A DNA stretch of 64,000 nucleotides from Gracilaria domingensis (lineage: Eukaryota; Rhodophyta; Florideophyceae; Gracilariales; Gracilariaceae): positions 62,001 through 126,000 of the forward strand of contig VCMS01000101.1 of assembly GCA_022539475.1 (NCBI GenBank), written 5' to 3'. Each line of letters opens with the position of its first letter. The stretch's first letter is position 1. Of the stretch, positions 1 to 11,604 are shown piece after piece. The notes under the pieces are model-generated. The model was given only the letters and a program-made list of their open reading frames with translations, ran no database searches and had not been told where the DNA came from. Position numbers and translations under genes: made by a program.

Positions 1-2400
1 TTGGAGTACCTAAACCTTACAGTTTTAAAAAGGAAGCGTTTTGTTCGTCAAATGATTCATATTTCTCAAATATATCGTTCCAAACATTTTCATGTTTTGG
101 TGCTCTTTAAATTGTCTTCCAAGGGCTTACTTGTGACTAGGACAAAATAGAAATGAGTAGTCATATAATCAAATATCTCATAACTCGGGTATTCAAAACG
201 CTCTAAAAGTATAAAAAATATAATACTGACTACATGCTCTCCCAGAGTACTCAGTAAATCGTCATATTTTGGTAAAATAGTCAGCCATAAGATACGGCTT
301 TGGTTATCCATCAATTTGTGGCTAAATTGTTTTTCAACACTCGGATAACAGTTCTTGACGTCGAACGTCTTGGATATGTCCAACGAAGCTTCAAAGATCT
401 TCTTCTCGGAGCTCTGATCTCTTTCTGACTCACTAAGTTTTTTCGACTACCGTTTCGTGATTAATTTCTGCCTCTTCAAATCTGAGACTGAGCTTCTTGC
501 CAGGCAAAAAATACCTATGTAACACGTTCGAGCTCTTCGAGTATCAGTAAAATACTTAACTGCTTGCTTCTGAGCCCAAAGCCCATTAGCAGAAGATGTG
601 AAAGTTGGAGTAGCCTTTTGGTGTAAAACAAACACAGTTCGATACCCGGCATCTAATGTTTTTAATATTGAACCCTAAACCGATCCTGTATCGTGGCGAT
701 GAGTATAGTAGGCAATTCAAATGTTGTTCACGATTTATGTAAAACGCTTGAGCGATCCTCAGAGGCATTGACCTCTAGACAAAAATACATACTATACTTT
801 AAAGCCAAATTTTACAGTCCAGATTCAAGATGCTCTCAAAAACGTTGTTGACTAGCATACTGAAACTGTTTCATACACATTTTTGAACCTCAGAAAAACA
901 CACGGCAACTTCAGTTATCAATGATTTAATTTTTGATATATTCTTATGTACGCTGATCTCATCCCTGCAGCGCATTAAATAAACTTTATTAAGTCTTTCC
1001 CAATTTCTCAAGACCATCACATAGATATTTATCTCTTTTGTAAGTCTACTACTCTAACAACAGCTACCTGACTCACGTCAAGGCACTACCGCTCTAATTC
1101 ACTACAGAGGCCATGTTCCACCACTTTTTTGGTTCTTTTCTGTGACTTTGATCGGGGAATGTGGTGGGCGTCTTTATGGAACTAGGGGATCACTGTGGAC
1201 GACTGTGTTCGGTTCTCGTATCCTTTTTGTCTGCGTAATAGTTCATTTTAAATCAACTGCGACCTATACGTATAAACATACTGTGTGGTTTTCACGTGAC
1301 TGACGACCCTGCTTCGAGTGGTTGGTACCGGTTATATCTCACAAATTGTGCGGCTTTTGTGTACATTATCCACCCGATTGTTTACTGCTGATCGTTTTTT
1401 GTCCCGCATCTCGTCACCAACTTGGGCTCTCTTCAGTTCTCGTTTTCATCTCTTTAGGTATAGGCGGTCACTGTCTCCGGTCTTACTTCCGGCTCGCTTT
1501 TTGCTTGACTATAGAAAGAGGGCTGTGTAGTGCAACGATCTTGTATGAGTATTTTGCCTGGACTTCGTCATACTTCCCGTTCGCGGGTTTGCCTGGCACA
1601 TGCCTTTATATGACTGGTAATGATTAGTGGTTGCCATCAAGATGGTTCGGGGATGTGTAACACGATCGCGCTGATGGCAGATTGGCCACCCCACGTGGGC
1701 ACTTGCAGCAATGTGTGGGATGTATGGTTAATAAATTCAGCTTATTTTAGACGCCAATGCTACTTAATGCGACGTCGTCGCAACCGTCGCACCAGTAAAG
1801 TTCCCTTACCATAGTGACCATATCTACAGGTTTCGCCTCGGGCCTTTCTCGTCTTCGGTTTTGTCGACTCCTCATCGGAGGGAGTCGTCGTTGCAACGGG
1901 TCGGCTACGCGGCCTGCGTTCTCCAGAGAACCCAAACTTGGAAGTTTTTGACCATTATTTGTGGCATTAAACATCGTGTGGGAAGAATCCCTACGATACG
2001 CTGTCCTCTCCCTCTTCCCCTCCCGAGAATACCACTGTCGTGGATCTCTCGTTCCGTTCTCTTCCTTTTTTTTCTTGCGCCACTCCGTGTTCCCGATCCT
2101 CTGCGGAGGCACATTCTACGAACGTGGACCACTCGGCCTTCTTGTTCAACTTTCTACGCTCCGTTCTGATTGCTTGGCCCCAATCTAACACCCGGCTGGT
2201 CATGCCTCGCCATAAAGGCTATGTTAACTGACTAACTGCGCAGGAGAAGGATCCCGAACATCTCCTTGGTGTGTGTTCCACTCGAGGGCATTGCACTATA
2301 GTAAGCTTTCTTTGAGGTACTGCTTGGTTGTGCGCTAGTCGGCGGCAAGCGCGAGGATGTTGATGAATGCGGAAAGATCGATGCCCCCGATTTACTGAGG
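1..2400. other. AT-rich repeat-like DNA, no supported gene
   Basis: I see no gene I can support here. Short minus-strand open frames between 90 and 770 look like a broken coding remnant but match no family I can name. From about 1,320 to 2,230 the plus strand is pyrimidine-rich with long runs of T and C. It resembles in texture the LTR-like repeats described elsewhere in this window, though I could not align it convincingly to them. Confidence 0.4.
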
Positions 2401-2533
2401 GGTCGAAGGCAGGCTGGTGCTAAGTACAGTCACGCTGGCTGGTGGGACCAATCTAATCAGATCTAGACTACTGCAGATCACTACTGTCCTGAAAGGTCGA
2501 CAAATGGATGGCCCATGACGGCGGTGAGGCAGT

Positions 2534-2968
2534 TCAATGGCACTGTTCTGCAAAAGTTGTTTCAGAGCAACCACTACACTCCCCTTCCTCAAAGACAAAG
2601 TTTCGTTTGGTCTTTGCTGCAAGATCTGATGATGTGCTTTTGCGGCGCAGCAGTTTCAGTAGCGTAGTGGGTACGTCCGTGTATATCTGATCGAGCGGCT
2701 CCAGAGTGTCACCAAATTTTGGTAGGCCTTTCCAGTACACGTGAACGCGAATTCCATCCCTGCCATCAACTAGCTTCAAGAAACGCTGCACAAGCATTCC
2801 ACTCTCAGACGAAAAAACATGAGACTTGATACCTTCTTTGTACAAGGACAATTCGAGATAGAATTTGAGACGAGAGCCATGTACCTCGTGCCCAGTTCTA
2901 TTCGCAAGTCCTTCACTTCGTATACAAAGTTCAACACGGCTCGAACCACTATGCGTGGTTCTCTCCAT
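2534..2968 (-). pseudogene. Integrase C-terminus with chromodomain (remnant A)
   Basis: This minus-strand frame carries a chromodomain-like segment at about 2,633-2,812, containing the stretch VYWKGLPKFGDTLEPLDQIY. That matches the conserved aromatic-Trp-Lys-Gly-Leu core followed by a Thr-Leu-Glu-Pro motif seen in chromodomains at the end of chromoviral integrases. Such domains are thought to guide integration into particular chromatin. The preceding frame, which overlaps and extends to about 3,153, probably holds the integrase-chromodomain linker, implying at least one frameshift. Confidence 0.75.
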
Positions 2969-3161
2969 CGTAGCTCAAGCTTCTCCTCTTCGGCAAATTC
3001 CTCGCGGGCGATCAAAACGAAGTCTTCGTTCTCAAAATTCAGGAGCTGACCTTTTGGGGCTCGTTCTAGGGATTTGTTTCTGGTATTCTGGAGATCGTGT
3101 TTCACCAGTGGGTGGAGTTCTGCGCATCTTTTTCTGAGTTCGGCGATGTTCAAACAGCGCT

Positions 3162-3905
3162 CTAGCTGAGCTTCATTAGCTGAGACCGATGTGGACGTTT
3201 TCGTGCGAAAGAAAGTGGCGATCGGGGGGTTGGATCCAAACCAAATAATGCGGTAATTGGCGCCGTGTTACGATGCGGTGAAGTCGCGTTATTGAGAAAA
3301 CTCCAGATGACAGGAAGGAGGTCAGGGCACTCTTTGAATTCCATTTGGAGCTTGGAGATGAGCGCATGAAATGTCCTGATCCACTCCTTCCCTAGCCTCT
3401 CGATGCCGCCATTCTCCAAGGGCTTTATGGTAGAGTGATATGTTTTGGAACTCGAAGAAAATTGATGAATGGACTGACGGTTTCTTTCTTGAACTGCGTT
3501 AGACCATCCTACTTCAAGCCTAGGAGGACTTTGAACGCAGCGCACCAGCCAATGATGGACAGCGCTGCTTTTCCTGCGGACTTTCCTGTAGTAGCATAAA
3601 GCCATTTGTAGCCCAAATGGTAATCACGAAGCACTAGGACGTAATTTGGGCCAGTGTGGCTTGGACCGATTTCGATTAAATCGAACTGGAAAAGCTTGTT
3701 CAGTTTCGGGCCTTGGAGGGCTGGGCAAAACGGGCGTGACACTTATCCCCGCCTGTTGTGGAGATGCAGTGAAAGCAGTATTGAACAAAGTTGTATAGAT
3801 CTGTGGACAAAGAAGCCAGGTGGGAGTTGGAGCTTAGAGTTCTAGACGTACTCTTCCCTCCCCGATTTCCAGCTGTACCTGTATGGGCTATGATACAGAG
3901 TCACA
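3162..3905 (-). pseudogene. Integrase zinc finger and catalytic core (remnant A)
   Basis: In minus-strand order, 3,905 to 3,740 encodes an HHCC zinc-binding module. The two His lie in IIAHTG and NSHLAS and the paired Cys lie in YCFHCIS. It runs into the integrase core, where FQFDLIEIGPSHTG supplies the first catalytic Asp region and YVLVLRDYHLGYKW the second conserved strand. A further frame to 3,162 carries the Asn/Glu-rich end of the core. At least two frameshifts split the coding region, so no intact integrase can be made. Confidence 0.8.
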
Positions 3906-4166
3906 ATTGGAGGTCCTAGGATGAGTCTGGGATTCGAACAGAGCCAGCGGTGGTTATCTAAAGTTCATCGGAAAGCGTTACGTCTTCTGGGCGCTCGGTG
4001 GAGTGCTGATCTTGCTGCTCTGAGATCACCGCTCCTGAGGGCTAACAAAAGTCTTCGGCTCCGGTTGAAGGAAGAGCTGGTATCTCGATGAATCTGCGAA
4101 ATGTTTTCCGTGCACAACAGCGGGTCAGCATATCTGTCCAGACATTTTCCAGCCTTATTTGTGAAA

Positions 4167-4487
4167 TCACACATACAGGTAGGCGCTGAGGCGCACTGCC
4201 CAACGGAGGACCTCACGTGTTGGCGATTGGCTAAGGGCTGGTATAAGTAATAGAGGATTAAATAGGAATATGAGGTTTTTGTCATCGGTAAACATATCGA
4301 AACCAGTGGCAGTGGCAGCGAGCGCGTGCATTCTCTTGACGGTTGCCACAATCGCACATGCTTCCTTCTCTAGTGTTGACGAGCGCAGTTGCGTGGCGTT
4401 AAAACGCCCGGAGCAAAAAGTAAGAGGTGCGTGGCGCTGGTATTTGTGAGGCTTAGCTAAGTCCTGTTTTGGAACTTGCGTGACCAT
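4167..4487 (-). pseudogene. RNase H domain (remnant A)
   Basis: The minus-strand frame contains PLTFCSGRF, then STLEKEACAIVATVKRMHAL and FDMFTDDKNLIFLF. These are the three recognisable blocks of a Ty3/gypsy RNase H, including the catalytic Glu of the LEKE helix and the Asp of the TDDKN strand (usually TDH-N). The RNase H would remove the RNA strand during reverse transcription. A short connection-like frame at 4,569-4,925 lies between this domain and the reverse transcriptase and is also disrupted. Confidence 0.8.
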
Positions 4488-5008
4488 CGCGGATCAGTGC
4501 GCGTCTGAACCGTTAGAGTAAATGCGGAGCAGCTGTGCTTCGTCGCTCCGAGCAAGAGTGAAGATGTTTTAAAGTGCTTTTTTACTGCGTTTGAAAGAAT
4601 CTAGCTCCTTGATTGCCCAGCCCAGTTTTCCAGCGATATACAGGAGACTGCGTGTTTCGTTCTTTTTCCGGCTTGCATGTAGAATTTTTACAAGAATTAA
4701 TGGAGAGGTCTGATCAATTCCGCGAAGTTGGAAATGCCGGTTTTCTTGAACTGCATTGCGCATACAAAGGGTTAAAGGTGCGAGGCTGTCGTACACGGCT
4801 CCATGTTCGTGAGATCTTCGAGTTGTTTCAGATCGTTGCGCACCATTTCTGCTGGCACAATTCGGCCACACCAGCGTATGGACTTTGCAAAAGGGAAGCA
4901 CTTCTCCGGATGCAGTCTGATGCAATATTCTGCGCAGGTCTGAAACAAACGCTTGATGCCTTGCAGTGTTCCTTCTACTCTCTTATGATAAATTAAGATG
5001 TCTTCCAG

Positions 5009-5359
5009 TCAGTATAGGAGCTTGTCGATGAGCTCCTGCGAGAAGATGTCTGCGAATACTAACTGAAGAAGAGTGGCGGCATTTGTGGTTCCGCGAAGCA
5101 CTCGAGTTGGTGTGAAAACTCCGTCTGGTGTAATGAACGATTGTAGGTCTTGCAATGCCTCATCCAGAGAAAATTGCCAGTACCCGTGCGAAAGATCGAA
5201 CGTTGCGAAGAATCGGGAGCTTGAAAATGTGAGTAGTTTCTGCTCGATTATGGCCATGGGGTACTGATGTTTGAAACTGAACTTGTTGATTGGCCGGAGA
5301 TAGACGGCGAACCTAAAGCGTGTGTGAAGCAACGGCTCTTTTGCTATCGGATGCATCAT
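5009..5359 (-). pseudogene. Reverse transcriptase N-terminal half (remnant A)
   Basis: The frame shows the fingers/palm signature of a Ty3/gypsy reverse transcriptase: FRFAVYLRPINKFSFKHQYP, then RFFATFDLSHGYWQFSLDEA with the first catalytic Asp (motif A), then SFITPDGVFTPTRVLRGTTN (motif B-like). The YxDD box should follow at lower coordinates. The related sequence there is broken and I cannot point to an intact box. Upstream of 5,359 the minus strand has only a short frame (5,400-5,621) with no recognisable gag. Confidence 0.82.
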
Positions 5360-5834
5360 GGTTCTTATAGTGAGATGGTACCTATGGCCGAAGACGTGGC
5401 TAAGTTATGAAAACTCCCTTTAATTTTAGGCAATTTTCGGACGGTCTTATTGGAGCCTTGATACATGAATCCTCTACAGGAAATGCATAGTAAGTGGAAT
5501 AGTTGGCCACGCGTGACGGTTGGCCTGCAGATAGTTGTGCCGCGCCCGTTGGGAGGTACCTAACCTCCTGATAATGTGTTCTCCACGTGTAGAACCCTCG
5601 GGAGGTGTGCATCGTAGACATAGTAGTAGTATATATGCTCGGGTGATCTCACCCTGAAGCCTCCAAGTAAATGGATGACTGATTTGACACTAAAGTCGAG
5701 AATCCTGTTCAGGATCGGGCTATAGTAGCTTGCTGCTTACGTAGGTCTACGACTCCATCAGGAGACAAACCACGACTGGTATCGGCACTACTACATTTCA
5801 GGGTTATTTAGGGAGCACTTGTCTTGCCCTCTTT
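5360..5834. other. Spacer between the two Ty3/gypsy remnants
   Basis: There is no recognisable gene. A 73-codon minus-strand frame (5,400-5,621) could be eroded sequence of remnant A but has no recognisable motif. Confidence 0.35.
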
Positions 5835-6400
5835 GAATACTTGATTGTTTTCACCGCCGCGTCGGTGGTTTTTTGTCTTGTCCTTTTCTTGTTTCTTGTT
5901 GTTGTAACTCTATTTAGTCTCGTTGTCGACAGTTGTTCACCTGGTTCACATATAGCATTCGCCCCAGTATTAGGTTTTTTTCTGGCACCTGTGTGTGCGT
6001 CACTCTGCTTTCGGACCTGTTCCCGCCGGTTAGCACGGTCTGTAGCTCCGCTCTGGTGGTTTCTACGGTGAGCTTTCCCCCGTTCGCAAGGTCCCTTTTT
6101 CCCGATTTGTTCATGTTCGGATCACATTTCATCTCTGGACGTATACCGTTCTCTGCATCCCACCTCTGCAGGTACAGCCAGTCACCGTATCTGGTCTTAC
6201 AAACGGCTTGTCACTCGACTTGGGTACGCACAGAGGGTTCTATCGCTGATTCTCCCTTGCCAAGGGAGTAGGACTCGGACATTCTAGTGGAGATTCCCCA
6301 TAGCGTTTATCGCAGGGTTTTACTCTACATTTTGGTCTCCCGAATTAGAACGGTGTAGGACCATAACTAGGATTTTTGTATCAATCGCAATCTGGAAACT
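5835..6400 (+). repeat. LTR-like repeat, candidate 5' LTR of remnant B
   Basis: This pyrimidine-rich block just upstream of a gag-like frame shares word-level similarity with blocks at 14,500-14,900, 58,400-58,880 and, inverted, 9,030-9,790 and 58,900-59,340. One shared stretch reads CGCCCCAGTA then TTRGGTTT. Another near the end has a GCTGA, CTCCCTTG, GGGAGTAGGACTC-like order. Its position immediately 5' of remnant B's gag suggests that it is this element's own LTR. The exact ends, TG...CA termini and primer-binding site could not be fixed. Confidence 0.45.
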
Positions 6401-6627
6401 TGGAATCCTCTTTTTGGAAGATTGACAGTTATGGCCCCTTTCTTCTGGTTATGATTATATTTCTCTCATCCCCTGACTCTCAGGAGCACAGTACTCTGGG
6501 CGCCCGCCTTAGAAATGTTAATGCAGCCCATGTATCCCTCATCTAGTCAGTCGAGGAGCTCCGCCCGTAGGTTTATATTCTCCTAGACAAGGATGTCTCG
6601 GGAGAAGTTCGTACCCTGGGATATGAA

Positions 6628-7418
6628 GTGAATTCGCTCACAGAGTGCTTTGGTTCCCCAAGGGCATATGTAGAGGACTCTCACCTCGCTAGAGAGGAAA
6701 TTCGAACCGATATGGAGCGAATCCATGCAAGGTTTGTGTCAGAAGCCGATATACTAGGAATGAGTAAGGTAGGGACGTATATAGCCCTCCCGTATTACCT
6801 CAAAGGTTTGGCAGAAGGTCAATTCAACTCCGTCCGCGAATGGTCAAGAGCCTCGGAAGGAGAAGTTACGTCTTGGCTCGAAGCGGTACACTACCCCTTA
6901 AGGTCGTGCGATGTTGTTCATGCCATCCAGAAGGCTACATCACCTCTGAGGGATACGAAACAACGTCCGCGAGAAACGGAAACCGATTATTCAACGCGCC
7001 TGAATAAGGCTCCCACCGCTGTGGTAATGTTCATCCGTCTGAAGAGAGGTGTTCAATTCTGGTGGATGGATTGGATCCCCAGATAAGGGCACTTGTAGCC
7101 TGATATCGGGAGGAAAATAGAAAGATGACCTACATTGAATTGTTACGGTATGCCCAAGCCGAAGGGAAAACGCTCCGAGCTCGGCGTCCCTCTAGGGCTA
7201 AGCCTCGTAAGGTACTGTTTGATGAGGAGCCTGACTATTCATGCTCCCAATATGATAGGAACGACTCCAATTTGGACCATGACAACATCAACCTCTTGGG
7301 AAGCACCCCCGACTCTATAGGTACTTTGAAACTACCGTCTACGTCAGCTCTATCATCGGAGACTGATCCCGCTTTTTGTGCGCAGGGAAGGCGGGTTTCG
7401 GCAGCACCTATTCCTTGA
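6628..7418 (+). pseudogene. Gag-like region (remnant B)
   Basis: Two successive plus-strand frames (6,628-7,086 and 7,125-7,418) lie between the candidate LTR and the protease. The first has the helical, charged texture of a retrotransposon capsid (LPYYLKGLAEGQF, SEGEVTSWLEA, RPRETETDYSTRLNKA). The assignment rests mainly on position. I see no CCHC zinc knuckle. There is no in-frame ATG at the start, the frame opening at a GTG, and a frameshift separates the parts, so it is not functional. Confidence 0.5.
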
Positions 7419-8044
7419 TGGAGGTCACGGGATGAGATTCAATCGCCCAGGATGTAGGGTAAACACCCCGCACCGTCATGCGGATAGAGGTCCGCAAAAC
7501 CAATCAACCTCAGTTATCTGCCATGAATGTTACCAATTTCGGTATATCTCGACATAGTTTACGCTCCCAGCACGGGAAAGGTTGGAAATCATCTCCCAGT
7601 TCGAGTCCCTCTCGCCAGAGAATCAAGCGCGTTTGCCGAGAATTTCCTATGAAGGCGCTAAGCACGCGATGGCTGTCCATCTGAATGGAGGATCAAACGG
7701 TAGTCAAGCCGCTCGCACGGCAGCCCAGAACATGGTGGGGAAACTCGAACCCGTGAACGGTCATCAGCACGATGCTTAGGTTGGAACTGCCCCCAACAGG
7801 TGGGTCCTCCTCCAAAACAATAGACTTGGGAGTCTCCCCTCTGAAAGGGGCGTCTTATAGGCCGAAGTTGAAGATGCCTGAGGCGCCTCCGCTTCACTCC
7901 CCGGCTGTTAGAATCCTGACAATGAAAGTGGCTGCCACCAACGTGGATTCAGAACATTGTAGTGTTCTTCGTGGCCCGTGGGTACGGTTCCAAAATTTCC
8001 GTGCTGCGGATAGAATCATGGTAATGGCCAAGAGAAATTAAAAG

Positions 8045-8335
8045 GTGTATGCCGACCTTGGCCTGTCGACCCAATTCAGGGTTATGCAATCAGCTGTTCT
8101 GGATACAGGAGCTGCCCCTAATTTGATCCGCAAGAAGTTAATTGCGCCCACTCTTCGGGAAACAATTAGTTTAGGTCCTGCTCTAAACCTCACCGATGCC
8201 AACAATAATCCGTTGGGAACGGTTGGTTCCATTACACTCCTTGTACGATTAGGAATTTGTTTGGTACCACATGAGTTTGTCGTTTGTGACTCGTTGGCTG
8301 CCCCGATTATTCTCGGTTGTGATTTCTGCGATTGA
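8045..8335 (+). pseudogene. Retropepsin-like aspartic protease (remnant B)
   Basis: The frame contains AVLDTGAAPNLIRKKL, with the D-T-G-A catalytic motif of retroviral-type aspartic proteases, and near its end APIILGCDF, the conserved Leu-Gly-x-Asp-Phe strand. This spacing of about 70 residues is normal for a Ty3/gypsy protease, which matures Gag-Pol. A stop directly follows the GCDF strand. The next frame (8,339-8,644) probably continued toward the reverse transcriptase. Confidence 0.8.
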
Positions 8336-9029
8336 TTCGTGGAAGCTATCCGCCCGCGGAAACTCCAAGTAGAAATGGAAGAGGGGTCAGTTCTACCGAT
8401 TGTTCGGAAACCGCTGCAAGCCGCAACGCGGAAACATGTACCGTTACCGGCGGCGCAACAAGCCTCCAACGATGACATGGTGTCGACAAGACTACACGTC
8501 TCGAAATACGTGCAGTTGCCAACAGAGTCCCAGGTATGGATCGATGTCACTAACAAACAATGGGGCCTCCACAAAGTACAACCGTTACCGGCTTTATATG
8601 AACAGCGCCAAATCGCTCTTGCGAATAGAGTGGTCATTTTCTAACCAGATCAACCCTTTACGGTCATGGTCGCCAACTTTAGAAAATCCACCGAGTGGCT
8701 GGTAAAGAACCAAGTGATTGGTAGAGTGATGCCGCACCCGACTGCCTTCGTCCCAACGAAGATCCCCCCCAAAGGTTCTTGGAGTGTCTGACCCTAAGGA
8801 GATGGAGGAGAGCGCTGAATCGGAAGTTAATGAAGCCGTGGACACGGAAAAGCCCAAGAATAATCGGGTTCAGACAATCGAAGGCCTTCAGAGGTTAGCC
8901 CTGTGCCGCCTGGCAGTGAATTAAAGGATCTTGTTAAGGAATTGATGAAGGTCGAGCTGGAGCATGTACCGGAATCCCATCGGGAGATGTTACGTGAGAT
9001 GCTGCAAGAATTCACTCCCATGTAGGATG

Positions 9030-9790
9030 GCACTCTAGAAACGATAGGAGTAACTGAACATTTTTTCGACTGTACAGCAAAACCACAGCGATGGAATTGT
9101 CTCTCTATTCGTTCGAGTCCTTGCCCTCTAGACGAGGTGAACTGAGTGGTGAGGCCTCCGAACACCGATAAGGCCGGTGTAAGACCGCCCGTGGTACGGC
9201 ATATACCTACGGAGATTGAGTGGTGAACGGGCCTTGATCCAGAAGTTCGGTGACAGTGACCCGGAGGTTGGGAGGAAAGGTACCGCAGAGCGGTGTAAGC
9301 CCTAGGTGAAATGGGAAAGAGAAGGGTAAAGACAAAAGAGGAACCATCGATGGGGCGCGCGACAAGCGGCAACAGACCCGGTGACGAGAGACGAGGGTTG
9401 TGTATGAAGCTCACGGAGCAATAACTCTTTACAGAGACGGAAAAACCACCTGAAACAGGTAAACAGTAATTGGAAGGTAAAGGCAAGTAAAACAATAGTC
9501 CGAAGATGGAAATAAGCCAAAGAACAGCAGCTGTGTAGGTCAGTAGTACTTGAATGATCCTGAGGGATGAAGCTAGTTCGTACCGTACGCGGTGACCCTC
9601 TTGAGGTAGTTGTGCACTTCGAGCAGGCGAGTTTAGTTCAGAGCCGGACTCAGCTACCCTTTACTAAAGAAGGAGGTGACCAGGAGGTCACCTCTTGTTT
9701 CGTAACCGATAAATTAGTTAAACTAAATTAAATAATCTAATGCACACCTAAGCAGGTCCATACACGTGGTGCACGTGACAACCCGCGACG
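9030..9790 (-). repeat. LTR-like repeat nested in remnant B (inverted)
   Basis: The protease-to-reverse-transcriptase linker is interrupted here. A typical linker motif (TEHFFDCTAKPQR) is visible at about 9,050-9,090, and a very similar linker (VLLCIDLLPNTRHIAQHPY) recurs at about 10,035-10,090, directly before the reverse transcriptase. The intervening DNA, read on the minus strand, is pyrimidine-rich and shares the CTTACACC and GGGTCACTGTC-like words of the other LTR-like blocks. It is most simply a solo LTR or a short nonautonomous element inserted in reverse. Boundaries are approximate. Confidence 0.5.
9673..9694. repeat. Short inverted repeat
   Basis: GAGGTGACC and GGTCACCTC flank a four-base centre. 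It lies near one edge of the nested LTR-like block and could mark its terminus. Confidence 0.6.
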
Positions 9791-10084
9791 GTGGCCAGTA
9801 AAATATCCGACAATCATCCCAAAACATGTGTGAACACTTTCATTCCTACACACGCGTACACGCGACCAGTACTCATCCATGCCACGTCATGGCCGACCCC
9901 TCAGGGTGCCATACCTCAATACTGCCGAAAAGCATCCCATCCGTGTGACAATACTCATACCTTCAGAGTACCCGGAATCATTCCTACGAGGCATTTATGA
10001 AAACCATGCCTGTGCATCTGGCGAGCAAGTTTTGCTCTGCATCGACTTGCTTCCGAATACTCGGCATATTGCACAACACCCGTA

Positions 10085-10753
10085 TTGGGCCGGACCGAAA
10101 GCTCGGAAGAAGAGAAATCTCAAGTCGAGAAGATGTTGAGAGCTGGCGTTATTGAGGCCGCTCAGTACCCTTGGGCGTCACCTGTAGTGCTAGTTGCGAA
10201 ACCGGATGGTTCTTCGATATTTCGTATCAACTACGGAAAGTTGAATGCGGTTACAGTGAAAGATGTATATCCGATACCGCGGATGGGCGAATACATAGAC
10301 TCTCTGGCGAGTGCAAACGGGTTTACCACCCTTGATGCTAGCCGGCGATATTGGCAGGTTCCCATCAGAGAGGAAGACGGGGACAAGACAGCATTCGTTT
10401 GCCGTCAAGGCTTATACCGTTCCCGGAGGATGCCCTTTGGGTTAACTAATTCACCGGCTACCTTCCAGCGTGCGGTTGATATCGTGTTGGAACTATTTAA
10501 GTGGACCACATGTTTGGTGTATCTAGACGATATCGTCGTTTTTTCCAACAATCTGGATGATCATGTAGCCCATGTGCGGGATGTCATGAGAGTACTGCGC
10601 TACCCAGGGATCACACTGAAAGTCAAGAAGTGGGAGTTCATCTCCGAATCGTTTAAGTATCTGGGTCATATAATCCGTCCCGAAAAGCTTTCAGTCGATG
10701 AATTTCGGGTCAAATCCTTGAGAGAAGTTAAGCACCCAAGGACTCAAACATAG
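10085..10753 (+). pseudogene. Reverse transcriptase (remnant B)
   Basis: A long uninterrupted frame covers most of a Ty3/gypsy reverse transcriptase. It shows EKMLRAGVIEAAQYPWASPV, the PVVLVAKPDGS block, GFTTLDASRRYWQVPI (motif A Asp), RMPFGLTNSPATFQR (motif B) and LVYLDDIVVFSNN with the catalytic Y-L-D-D box (motif C), then FKYLGHII. Motif residues are intact even though the element around it is broken, which suggests a fairly recent death. The domain would copy element RNA into DNA in cytoplasmic particles. Confidence 0.9.
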
Positions 10754-11005
10754 TTGCAACCCTTCTGAGGACTGTGTAACGTATACCGACGTTTTGTTCC
10801 GAACTTTGCGGATGTTGCTTCTCCGTTGAATAAGCACCTGACGAAAGGACAAACAATTGAATTGGACTCCTTTGAAGCTGCAGAGGCCTCCGCTTTCGCG
10901 GCTCTGGTTGATGCCGTGAAGTTGCCGCCAATTTAGGCTGTACCCAAACCTGGGCTACCCTATGAGGTCGATACCGACGCTAGCGCAAACCAGGTTGGGT
11001 GTGCT

Positions 11006-11578
11006 TTGTTTCAAACCGACGGGACAGGAAAAAAGCACCCTATTTGGTACTGGTCGAGATCGCTGAACGTGCACGAACGGAACCACTCGGTGTCGGAGAA
11101 GGAATGTCTTGCCGTGGTCTGGGCATTGTCTAATCTCAGACCGTATTTGATGGAAACTCAACTTCGTTTACACACTGATCACAAGCGCCTCCGTTGGCTC
11201 ATAGAAATCACCAAACCATCGGGGCGCTTGATGTGTTGGAGACTGCGACTGTCTGAATTTGACTTCGAAGTCGTGTACAAGAAAGTCTCCCTCAACTTGC
11301 AGGCAGATGCATTATCCAGTTTGGGCACAGCAGCTGAAGCAGAGCCTACCGAGGACGATGATATCTCATGCTTCATGGTTGGTAACCGCGATGAGATTAC
11401 TGAAATCCTGTCGGATGACGTATGTGACGACATACCCGTCACACAAAACGCTGAACCGGGTGCCGGGTCATTTATACTCATCACGCTCGAGGAGATGTTA
11501 GGGAACCACAGACGGATCCTTTCTGTATCTAGGTACGAGCCTGTCTGGACGGTGGATACCACTTACCTTTTCAGGTAA
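11006..11578 (+). pseudogene. RNase H domain (remnant B)
   Basis: The frame begins within the RNase H fold: PIWYWSRSLNVHERNHSVSE, KECLAVVWALSNLRPYL (catalytic Glu of the KE helix) and LRLHTDHKRLRWL (Asp-His strand), then LQADALSSL, which corresponds to the usual N-x-x-A-D-A-L-S-R motif. The upstream catalytic Asp lies at about 10,975 in YEVDTDASA, in a neighbouring frame, so one frameshift or stop separates the halves. The remainder leads into the integrase. Confidence 0.85.
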
Positions 11579-11604
11579 ATGATCAAGGCTACCTAATAAG
11601 GAAG

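Larger units (their letters stand above)
2534..5359 (-). mobile_element. Degenerate Ty3/gypsy chromovirus-type retrotransposon (remnant A)
   Basis: Reading the minus strand from high to low coordinates gives the Ty3/gypsy pol order: reverse transcriptase, RNase H, integrase zinc finger, integrase core, chromodomain. The order and the C-terminal chromodomain place it with chromovirus-like Ty3/gypsy elements, the type common in fungi, oomycetes and algae. The frame breaks several times between domains and no gag or protease is recognisable upstream of the reverse transcriptase, so the copy is dead and 5'-truncated or eroded. Clear flanking LTRs were not found by eye. The individual domains are listed separately. 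Confidence 0.85.

Noticed and set aside
90-383. Possible LINE reverse transcriptase (LDISKTFD-like start)
   Set aside because: The resemblance to a motif A is limited to a few residues and no other RT motif follows.
3925-3950. tRNA T-arm-like word GTTCGAATCC on the minus strand
   Set aside because: It lies inside the integrase coding remnant of element A and has no A box or stem at the right distance.
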